Shown here in pieces: positions 46,446 to 55,104 of a stretch of 64,000 nt of DNA (position 1 is the stretch's first letter; each line of letters begins with the position of its first letter). The DNA lies in NCBI GenBank assembly GCA_025174535.1, contig JALBUN010000001.1, positions 1,054,001-1,118,000 on the forward strand, written 5' to 3'. The stretch is from Cantharellus purpuraceus. Lineage: Eukaryota > Basidiomycota > Agaricomycetes > Cantharellales > Hydnaceae. A program made the position numbers and the translations under genes. Under the pieces are notes generated by a model that did not search any database, had not been told where the DNA came from, and saw only the letters and a program-made list of their open reading frames with translations.

Positions 46446-47096
46446 TTATGAGGATTCTTTGAACATCTGATTTCTTATACTTTGGAATATAATGTCAATA
46501 GCATTAGAACACTCTTCAAACTGAGCTTCTATGCTGTATCCAGAGGAAGGATATACAACAATTGAAACACCCTGATTGTTATTGGTGGTTTCATATAATT
46601 TTAACCTACCATCCTTAGTTATGATCATACCATAGATTGTGATTTTACTTTTCTTGAAAACTCTCTGCTGTTGTTTCAATGCAACAACCATTGATGTAAC
46701 CAAATTGTTATACACATCACAGTTCTTACAAGTTTCCCCAGCAATAGAAATATCACACTTCTTGCCAGTTTCTCTAGCAATAGAAATATTACAACTAGGC
46801 AGATTATCCTGTTGCATGGTTTGCAGACTTGACATACAATGATTTTGTTGAATCCAGGTTGAATTACTTATTTCATTGCCCTTTTCAATCATCTTATTGT
46901 ACAGTGCTTCTGGTGTTTTATCTCTTTCCTGAGAAACCGATCCAGCTGGAAAGAAGTCCTTTGGGGGATTTCTTAATCTGAATTTTATGTAGATGGTGTC
47001 AGAGTCTATATACAAAGGATTTTCATCATCCTCTGGTTCTTTTTTAACAAAGACAGTAGATATTTTATGAACAACTTGCTTAGAGACAGACAACAT
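46446..47096 (-). CDS. Divergent 216-aa protein of the large element (copy 2)
   Basis: As 30289-30939, with very few substitutions (for example VVHKI for VVSKI). It diverges from the transposase across 96 bp of AT-rich spacer. Confidence 0.7.
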   Translation of the reverse strand: MLSVSKQVVHKISTVFVKKEPEDDENPLYIDSDTIYIKFRLRNPPKDFFPAGSVSQERDKTPEALYNKMIEKGNEISNSTWIQQNHCMSSLQTMQQDNLPSCNISIARETGKKCDISIAGETCKNCDVYNNLVTSMVVALKQQQRVFKKSKITIYGMIITKDGRLKLYETTNNNQGVSIVVYPSSGYSIEAQFEECSNAIDIIFQSIRNQMFKESS

Positions 47097-47192
47097 AGCT
47101 TCATAGAATAAATATTATTTAATTTAAAATTCAATTATCAAAAAAATGAACATATTTTTGTTTTACTGTAATATAAGAGTATCTTAGTCAAA
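47097..47192. promoter_or_regulatory. Probable bidirectional promoter of the large element
   Basis: A 96-bp, very AT-rich spacer between divergent start codons (216-aa gene and transposase), present identically placed in both copies (30194-30288 in copy 1). Confidence 0.4.
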
Positions 47193-48668
47193 ATGCCCTC
47201 AGACCAGCAAAAAAGCACAAAGGAGCAAAAAGAGAAAGAGCAAAAAGAGAAAGAAGAAAAAGAGCTTCAGCAACTTAAAATGTGGAATGATCAAAGGGAC
47301 AGAGCATATAATAAGTTGATGGACAATCATTGGAATTTTCTATACACAAAGTGGCCTGTCTTAGAACACAAAAAATATCATAGAACAAAACTAAAAGATA
47401 TGAATGACATGGATGATGTAAAAAAAGTAGTATATAACAAGCTTGGACCAATACCAGTATTTTTCTTTCTTGTGGTATTGTTTTCAGTTGAAGAACATTC
47501 TACACCTTATAGAGAGATAGAAAAAGGCTTGTTAGTACTATATCATCTACTCAAAGGTCCTACTTATGAAGAAATAGGAAATTTCATGCCATCAAGTAGC
47601 TTTTATGATGTTCATAAGGAATTTTATGGTCGTCTGCATCATCTTAACTTTGATCTAGATAAACAAGTTACTGATTCACTGCGTACAATGTTCTCAAATA
47701 TAATAATAAGGATATTATCAGCTCTTATAAAGAATCCTCCAAAAATGGAATCAGTGACATTACTTCTTGATGGTCATGATACAAGAGGAATTTTGATTGG
47801 ATCGACATCTGAAGAGGGGTACTCACATAAATTTAAAAAGGCAGGATTTCGTACTCAAGTATGCATTGACATTAATCAAATGGTTCTATTCACCTCACCT
47901 TCATTGGCATGTAAACTAAATCCTGATGCAAAAATGTTTGTAGAGATGGCTGTATGGAATAAAATAGATAAGAATGATCAGATAGGCTTTGATGGAGCTT
48001 ATCCATCTGCTATTCCAGAAGTAGTAAAGGCAAGTATATTAAAGCCTAAGAACTTCTTTTATCCTTTTCGGAAGCCAAAAATGTTGAACTTAAACCTGAA
48101 GAAAAGATTTTTAATAAGAAGTTTGGTGCCTTTCGTTCAACAGTAGAAGCATTCTTTGGAGGGTTTGCAATATTGTTTGAAAAATTTGATAATAAGAGAT
48201 CTATTAGAACTACAAATCCTGCTGTCTTTAATCTGGAATTAAAGGTAGCATGTCTATTATGGAATATTAAGAAATTTGTAGAACTACGTAAGATCAAACC
48301 ATCCCCTTATCATGAAAAATGGTGTGAACAATATTTTGATTACCCTGAGGAAGAGGACCCAGATATTGAGCCACCCAGATCATTACTGGAAAGAGCAGAA
48401 GATGTTGACAAGATGACTCTATCTCAACAACGACTATTAGAAAGATGTGAGTATGATGTGGAGATGCATTATGAGACTGAAAATGAAGTAGAACAAATAA
48501 TAAGGCAAAGAAAAAGGAAAGTACGTAGAATATTTAGTTAAATGGAAATGTTATGCAGAGAAAACTTGGGAAGCAACATCAAGCTTTAAATCTACAGAAT
48601 GTATTAAAGAGTATTGGAAAGACAATAGTAATAATATTATTGTATACCTATGCTACATTCAACTGTAA
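47193..48668 (+). CDS. PIF/Harbinger-type (DDE_4) transposase with C-terminal chromodomain; two frame changes
   Basis: ORF part 1 (317 aa, 47193-48146) has a Lys/Glu-rich start (SDQQKSTKEQKEKE) and a helical region (EIEKGLLVLYHLLKGPTYEEIG, read in pieces). The core carries Asp193 in LLLDGHDTRG, then TQVCIDINQMVLFTSPS, and Asp267 in GFDGAYPS, equivalent to the family's GDxGYP. The catalytic Glu (codon 48146-48148, RSTVEAFFG) lies in another frame, reached at an A5 run (48077-48081). That frame continues to a second A5 run (48511-48515). Beyond it, in the original frame, lies a chromodomain (GKYVEYLVKWKCYAEKTWE) ending at 48668. Both copies share both changes. Either the gene is dead and mobilised in trans, or slippage at the A runs makes the full protein. 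The 3-bp duplication TTA fits the family. Confidence 0.8.
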
Positions 48669-48723
48669 ATTTTTTTCCCAGAATAAAATTGAATATTTGT
48701 ATGTTTTATACTTATAGGTATCT

Positions 48724-49221
48724 ATGGAGACTGATCCATTACTGAAACAGCGTCTCAATCAACAGTTTTACCAAAAGCCTTTTCACAGCAATCCACACCG
48801 GCTAGCTAATTGTACAACGTGTGACTGGTACCCCTTTGGGCAGTATCTGGACCGTTCATATGCTGAAGGTGAAGTGTTCCAGCTTTCAAAGTATCCTCAT
48901 ATCAAATATGTATTTCTTGGTCTACAACCTGATAAAATAGGCTATAATGAAAGTGATCCTATTTTTGTAGCAGAATTTGCAGGTTTTCTGAATAAAACCA
49001 ACAGATTTGTAAGTGGTTCTGATCCAACCTCTGGATATGCACACATTATAACCACACATGTGAATCAGGCGTTTGTTAGACAGCCAGGCCCAGATATAAA
49101 TAGGCAGAAACTATATCTTGGCCGTACAGTGCACATGATCTACATAACTAGTATTGGTATACTATTGGCTTTGCTGTGTTGGACAGTGTCCAGACATACC
49201 AATGAAGATAAGAATTCATAA
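48724..49221 (+). CDS. Predicted tail-anchored membrane protein (copy 2)
   Basis: Same 165-aa product as 28165-28662, intact, 55 bp downstream of the transposase region on the same strand. One C-terminal hydrophobic span and a ten-residue polar tail. Confidence 0.7.
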   Translation: METDPLLKQRLNQQFYQKPFHSNPHRLANCTTCDWYPFGQYLDRSYAEGEVFQLSKYPHIKYVFLGLQPDKIGYNESDPIFVAEFAGFLNKTNRFVSGSDPTSGYAHIITTHVNQAFVRQPGPDINRQKLYLGRTVHMIYITSIGILLALLCWTVSRHTNEDKNS

Positions 49222-49300
49222 TGGCATGTCTAAATCTATGGAGAAAGAAGCTTGTTGATGATATAAGGTGATGATTTTTGTTTTTAAAATGACCTCCCTA

Positions 49301-49865
49301 GACGCTTGTTCTGAATCATGTCAGTATACAATATTCTGATGTATATGAGATATACATCAGAATTTCAATGATACATAAAGCCAGGGAGTTACAATTTGGA
49401 TATCTTAAAAGATTTCGGATGTGTGAAATTTTCATAAATATAAACATATATTCTATATTTTAATAAACTTTTAAAGATAAGACATTTGGTTGAGATGAAC
49501 ATAATTATTTACATGGATATAATAGGAATGTATGTATTAATATAATTGGTATTATATAGGGTATTTAGATATACAAATACCAGGTGGGGATTAAAGATAG
49601 TTCAAATTATGTTATAAGTATTGTATAAGAAAGAATCAATGATATTTGGATGTTCCTTCAAGAGAGTTGCCACCACTAAATGGGGAAAAAAGAATTATTT
49701 TTGAGAATTATGCCAAAATATCACAATATGTTTTAATCTAGTATATTGTGTAAAATTTGAGAATCATGTTGAAATATGAAAATAAGTTTGAATTGAAGTG
49801 TATTGTATAAAATTTGAGGAAAATAGGTTGTATATACGTATTTGTTGTATTTCTGAACAAGCGTC
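49301..49865 (-). repeat. 565-bp terminal repeat (right, copy 2)
   Basis: Reverse complement of the copy-1 repeats with very few differences (for example TTCTGAATC near the start). The outer border is followed by ATATTCATTAATG, which resembles the start of the gypsy LTR. Confidence 0.93.
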
Positions 49866-49878
49866 ATATTCATTAATG

Positions 49879-50751
49879 CTGTTTTGGAACCCGCAAAATT
49901 ATGGTGTTAGGGCAAACTCTAAATCACCACAATTCCGTGAATGAACAGCTGAGAAGAATATCAAACCCTGCTGCAGCACAACTCCAGAAACAATTTAACA
50001 TTTGTACTTTGGTTACAATCCTTTGTATTGGTCAATGCAGACTATACGCAGAAAAGTAATACGTTTCTTAGCAGCAAGAAATGAATAAGACTTCCAGAGT
50101 CTAGAGTTCACAGATGCTTAGGGGTCCAGATATTCCAAAAAGAGGGGAATGCACTTAGAGGCTAAAGGAAGTAGGTGGATGAATCCAACCGTCCAACCAG
50201 TGGCACTCAGAAGCGGGTAACAGCAATGTGTGAAGTAGTCTAGCAACTGCTTCACACGAGTTCAAGCTTCTAATGCTCTGCAAAGGCAGTACACACTAGT
50301 AACTTAAACAAGAGCACTAATGGCAGGACTATCAACAGACAATCTCACCCTGTAGATTCGTAGTCACGTGAGGCAGATACTACACTCATGCCCAAAGCAG
50401 GAATATTACTACTTCGAGTGCAATCAGGTACAGTTACACAACTGTAAAAGATCCTTGAACTGGTAATCAACAGTTACTGAGATATAGAGGATGACACTGT
50501 ATGTCACTCTAGTCACACTGGTGTGCAGAAGATGGGTAGAATAGGTTGAATATGTTACTATTTCAGAGGCAGAATGACCTCCTTATATATTGTATTTACA
50601 GGAGCTGACTAATGCTTCTGGAATATTCTACCTATTAATAGATGGAAACTACTGGAAGGTTGTGGAAGGTGGAAGAAAGGGGTAGAATATTGCAAGCCAA
50701 TCACAGGTTCTGATCACTGGACTAACACTGATCAGGAGCTGAATAATGGTT
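49879..50751 (+). repeat. 873-bp dispersed repeat R1, copy B
   Basis: Partner of 21728-22600. Here the sequence continues past the position where copy A is interrupted by copia (into CTGGGATGTTC...), which shows the pre-insertion state. A further imperfect copy of the last ~135 bp follows (about 50736-50875). Confidence 0.85.
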
Positions 50752-52089
50752 CTGGGATGTTCTATCTAATAATAGAAGGAAACAGCTAGAATGTTATGGA
50801 AAGGGCTAGAATATTCCAAGGCAATCACCTGATCTGATCCCTGAATTAGGCACTGATCAGGCAAAAAGAAGGGTGTCCACCCTGTTTTCTGCACTGGTTT
50901 GGACAGCCATGGATAGCCACATCTCAGGTGATGATCTCCATGGAAAATAGTGCCCTGAGAGGCTGTGGTTGTCAAGTTAGAGAATATTTATTGATCAGAG
51001 ACATCTGAGCTTGAACTCAGGCTGAATGCCTGGTCCAAAGGGGGAGAGCTGGCTGTGGGAAGGTTTGTGGGCGCCTATGGGTCCACAGCTGTAGCACAGC
51101 AGAAATAAATGATTCTGGGCTGAGTTCTGCATGGAATATTCCCGAAAAAATATGGAAAAATAGAGAATATTTGAATAAGTCCATTCCAGGTACAAGCACC
51201 AAATATATGCTGATATTTAGGAATGGAAAAGCAAAGTATGGCACATTGGTGCTGCATAAATAGGATTTCATAGGGAAAAGGTGGCTCCCATACAGATAGG
51301 GGTAATCTTTGTAAGAATAGATGATGGGTAATAAAAGAACCAAAAATAGAACAAGGATGAGTAAATCATGTATGAATGAATTAAAAGAGGAAACAGGGGT
51401 GAGTCATATAAAAGAACAATAGAAACGTCCACCAATACCATCTTCCCTATGGCTCCAAAGGTAAGTTGACCCTGAGTCACATGAGGACTTCAGTCAGCAA
51501 CCACAACAAATACTCCTTATTGTCTTGGTGATCCATCTCCATATGGTATCCTGTTCCAAGGGTATTTGGTCCCTTTGCCTGACACAATGTAACCTGAGTC
51601 GGATTGAAGTGGGAGGATAGGTTGGCAATGGTGACTGAAACTCTACCTCACATTCAACTCTTTTATCCATGTTACAATATAGAGGTGAAATGCCAAGGAA
51701 TGTATATGGTTCAACAGAATTGTGAAAGAATATGGGATTGCTGATGCATAGGAGAGACATGGTGGGGATCTTGGACATTGAAAGAGTTTTGGAAGTATTT
51801 TGGCACATGGAGGTGGCTTTACATGCTCATGGAGCTTGGCATATTTTTGATAGTCCTCCATGTCCAGAGACCAGTGTGACATATTATGGAATAGAATTGG
51901 AAGCCATGTGAATGATGATGAAAGAATCGGTGTGAATAGAAGGCTGATAATGATTGATGGCAATGAAACACAAGTGATGATCAATGGCTAGAAATAGAGA
52001 ATGAGGCGGAGAGGGAGTTGCAGTGCTATTTAAAGGTTTGATACAAAAGATGCTGGCAGAATTTAACTATCAAAGTGATTTAATATACG
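50752..52089. other. Repeat-derived interval without recognisable genes
   Basis: Continuation of the R1-containing sequence. Only short ORFs without family features occur. It contains no LTR borders I could pair, and is probably old transposon sequence. Confidence 0.4.
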
Positions 52090-52536
52090 TCCTCAATGCA
52101 TCCTGGCTCATCATCAGATCAAGTGGACTTGGCTTCAACTTGTGTGTTGCGCCCCCTTGGATCGTCAGTCCAATATTTTGGAGTTTGGAGTATGAAGTTG
52201 GATCAGGGATCCAGAGTTCAACTTGTCAAGAAGCTAGCAACCAAGAAGTTGATGGGGGAAATCTTAGTCGATGTATGAACTACTATAACATACAGAGAGT
52301 AGCCCATGAAGAATTGAATGATAAACTAAAAGCAATAGGACAATAAGATGGAAGTGGAATACAACACAGAGAGGAGTTTGGAGTTTGGACTCAAGTCCAA
52401 ACTAATACTAAGCAATATAAAAGATAAAGGTTTGTTGTAACCCATAAGAGGAAAACTACTTATATAGAGAACAATAACAGAGTTCAGGGTTGATGGATGG
52501 AGTCTGGAGATCAGACTTGGTGTTACAGGGTGTAAC
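52090..52536 (-). repeat. LTR-like repeat family R2, copy A
   Basis: In minus orientation starts TGTTACACCCTGTAACACC and later contains CTCTATATAAG (TATA-like) and ACACACAAGTTGAAGCCAAG. A shorter, related copy is at 61292-61540 in the opposite orientation. Internal coding partners were not identified. Confidence 0.6.
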
Positions 52537-52600
52537 ATTACTCCTTTGAACCCCATATAACAGCCCTTAACACCTAGACAGATTTGACATTCAAACTGTG

Positions 52601-53115
52601 TGTTACGCACTAGGTCCGGTTGGGGGTCGGAGATTGGGTTGGAGGTTGAGTCGGAGTTGGAGTACGTCGTAGGGGTCAGAACGGACTTGGCTTCAGCTTA
52701 TGTGCTGCGCCCTCACTAATACTGGTGTCCGAGATTTCGGGGACGGAGTATGACTTAGAAAGTTAGGATTGGACTTAGGAACTAGGTGTGATTCGATATT
52801 CAAACTGGGGAATGAAGTCCCCAGTCAGCAACTTAAATACATATTTGAAATCTAATAATAATTACTCCGGTGATGGGTCTCCGAGGCTGACAGCCTTACA
52901 TGAGTATGTCCGAGTCCGATGGGGATGGATGTCTGGGTTCCTATGGTGATGCTGATGCATCAACCGGAACCGGAGACGGATGGGCGGAATTGGCGGTGAC
53001 AATCGGACAGGTAGATGGAGACGTGGCGGTTTCCAAATGGAGTATAGATTTCATATGCGTGGGGATCTGAGTGGATTGGATGGGGATCTGGACGTTAATG
53101 AATATAGTCATAACA
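52601..53115 (-). repeat. Gypsy-2 3' LTR
   Basis: 515 bp, TGTTACGCAC...GTCATAACA on the plus strand. Confidence 0.93.
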
Positions 53116-53232
53116 GTATCTCTCCATTTAAGGCTGAGCCCCTGAGGCCTCATGTCCGTGGATTGAATAGGTGAGACGGTTGGGCGCAGTCGGAGTTATA
53201 CTGGGGGTCTGGAGACATATAAAAGGAGGGGC

Positions 53233-54957
53233 ATGATTGAGGTCTTATTCTCAATGATGTCAAACCCTTTGGCAAGCATGAGGGTGGCCGAGCTTGAGCA
53301 GTTGCTCTTGGCCCGACAGAAGGAAGAGGAGCGGAAACAGAAGGAAGAGGAAGAGGAGCGGAGATGGAAAGAGGAGGAGGAAGCAGAACGGAGACGGAAG
53401 GAGGAGGAGGAGGTGGAACAGAGACGGAAGGAGGAGGAGGAGGCGGAACGGAGACAGAAGGAGGAGGAGGCGGAATGGAGACAGAAGGAGGAGGAGGAGC
53501 AGAGACAGAAAGAGGCAGCAGAGACGGAACAGGGGGGGGGGGGGGAAGAGGAGGAAGCGAAGGCCGAGAGAGCCCGCAGGGTCAAGGAACTTGCGGCCGC
53601 GATGGAGGCCGCAAGACTGAAGGAAGTGGAGGAGCAGGCGCACGAGCTAGAAGCTGCCATGGAGGTAGAGGAGGAGGTGACTGGGGCAGGGGTGACCAGC
53701 CACCCAGGAAGTCCGAGTGTGCCAATACGGGCAGGGACTCCCAAGGTCACCATCTTCTCCGTTACATGGACAGAGACAGCTCGTCCGACAACTGTCACTG
53801 CAGTGGACTCGCCGTTACGTCCATGGGTACGGCCATTATTTGGGTTGGGTGCGGCTGAGGAAGATGAAGCAGCGGAGGCAGAGAGGGCAGAGGTGGAGGT
53901 GGATCCTGATGCCAATATAGAGCTCGATGCAAATGTGGAGCCCGAGGTGGGTGTGGATGTTGGGACGGATGTGGAGCCGGATCCAACTTCAAATTGTTAC
54001 GAGGAGATGGCTTGGGTAGCCATGGTCGAGGCTTGCAAAAGAGCAGAGCTCTATGCTGCTACCACCAAGAAGAATCTCGACATCGCGGTCTTTTCATTGA
54101 AGGTGTACCTGAGTGCTGATATGGAGAAGCGGGAGGCGGATCAGAGGGTCATATGGTGCAAGGCAGAGAGTCGCGTGTTGGCGACCTGTAAGAAGGAGTT
54201 GCATGTCGCTAGGTCGGCGATCCAGCTTCGCAAGCGCGAGATGGAGAAGGCGGTGGCAGAACAGCAGGACAAGGAGGAGGAGAAGGAACACTTGGAGGCC
54301 ACAGCGAGAAGGGGTGGACCACCCAAGGCTCTGGCTCCAGTGGAGCCATTTGGCGGGCCCGGCGTAACTTGTGACTTGTGTCATGATGCGGGTGTGGAGT
54401 GTGTGTGGCCTACTGGCCCAACTTGCCGCCTTCGGTCCTGCGATCATTGTCGGGGTCGGAAAGGAGGGTGTAGGATCGATGGAAAGTTTGATCCCCAGAG
54501 TCGGAGCGTCAAGCCCCGACTAGTGGTACAAGGAGGGGCGGAGAAAGAATCAGAAGGTCATCTGACCAAAAAGAGGCAGACGGAGACAGGTGCTGTGGCA
54601 GCCAGGGGTAGCGGTGTCGGATCAGAAGGGGCAATGACTGGTGCAGGTACGGGGCGCGTCTCTGTGCCCAATAGTACCGTGGGCCAGCTTATCCAGCTGG
54701 TTAACCTGCAGTCGGAGCACCTTCGGCGGACGGAGGGGTTACTAGTGGACTTGGTGAAGACAATGAAACGGAAGGAGGTTCTGGAGGGTCAGTGGACGGC
54801 CAAGTTACGTCAGTTGTGGAAGTTCATTGCCCCTTTGGACGAGGATTCGGACATGGGGGATGAGAAAGATTGGGTGTCGGATGTAGAGAGTGATGAGGAG
54901 TCGGAGACGGAGCCTGAGGTAGATAAGGGAAAGGGGAAAAGGAAACACGATGTATAA
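53233..54957 (+). CDS. Antisense ORF of gypsy-2: coiled-coil protein with Cys cluster, 574 aa
   Basis: Intact from the ATG of MIEVLFSMMSNPLASMRVAE. It has a Glu/Lys/Arg-rich coiled coil (residues about 30-140), an acidic middle, another helical stretch (ATTKKNLDIAVFSLKVYL), a Cys segment near residues 380-420 (CDLCHDAGVECVWP then SCDHCRGRKGGC, two CX2C pairs with a central Cys, reminiscent of fungal Zn2Cys6 clusters), leucine-rich helices (NSTVGQLIQLVNLQSEHL) and an acidic tail ending KGKGKRKHDV. It is transcribed toward pol from near the 3' LTR. A G-run of 13 (53530-53542) replaces part of the coiled-coil repeat. Function unknown; a DNA- or chromatin-binding accessory factor is a guess. Conserved in gypsy-1. 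Confidence 0.7.
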   Translation: MIEVLFSMMSNPLASMRVAELEQLLLARQKEEERKQKEEEEERRWKEEEEAERRRKEEEEVEQRRKEEEEAERRQKEEEAEWRQKEEEEQRQKEAAETEQGGGGEEEEAKAERARRVKELAAAMEAARLKEVEEQAHELEAAMEVEEEVTGAGVTSHPGSPSVPIRAGTPKVTIFSVTWTETARPTTVTAVDSPLRPWVRPLFGLGAAEEDEAAEAERAEVEVDPDANIELDANVEPEVGVDVGTDVEPDPTSNCYEEMAWVAMVEACKRAELYAATTKKNLDIAVFSLKVYLSADMEKREADQRVIWCKAESRVLATCKKELHVARSAIQLRKREMEKAVAEQQDKEEEKEHLEATARRGGPPKALAPVEPFGGPGVTCDLCHDAGVECVWPTGPTCRLRSCDHCRGRKGGCRIDGKFDPQSRSVKPRLVVQGGAEKESEGHLTKKRQTETGAVAARGSGVGSEGAMTGAGTGRVSVPNSTVGQLIQLVNLQSEHLRRTEGLLVDLVKTMKRKEVLEGQWTAKLRQLWKFIAPLDEDSDMGDEKDWVSDVESDEESETEPEVDKGKGKRKHDV

Positions 54958-55104
54958 AAATGAAATGATTATGAATTTCAGAGTGGAGAAAAAATGAGGC
55001 AGAGTGATATTCCTTCGGAGTTTTTTGGGCAGGCTAGTAATTTTCCTTGTGACTTGTAATAAAATGATGATGCGAAATAATAGAATTAGCATTAGTAATC
55101 GAAC

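Larger units (their letters stand above)
41702..49865 (+). mobile_element. Large DNA transposon with 565-bp direct terminal repeats, copy 2 (inverted relative to copy 1)
   Basis: 8164 bp; the 422-bp excess over copy 1 is almost entirely the longer SDSDSDQ array (20 extra 21-bp units). Its flanks do not match: copia (...CCTAA) on the left and ATATTCATTAATG plus repeat R1 on the right, with no 3-bp duplication. Its left terminal repeat differs from its right one at several sites (for example near 41873 and 41935), while the right one resembles copy 1. This suggests recombination with an older solo copy or an assembly join. Confidence 0.9.
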
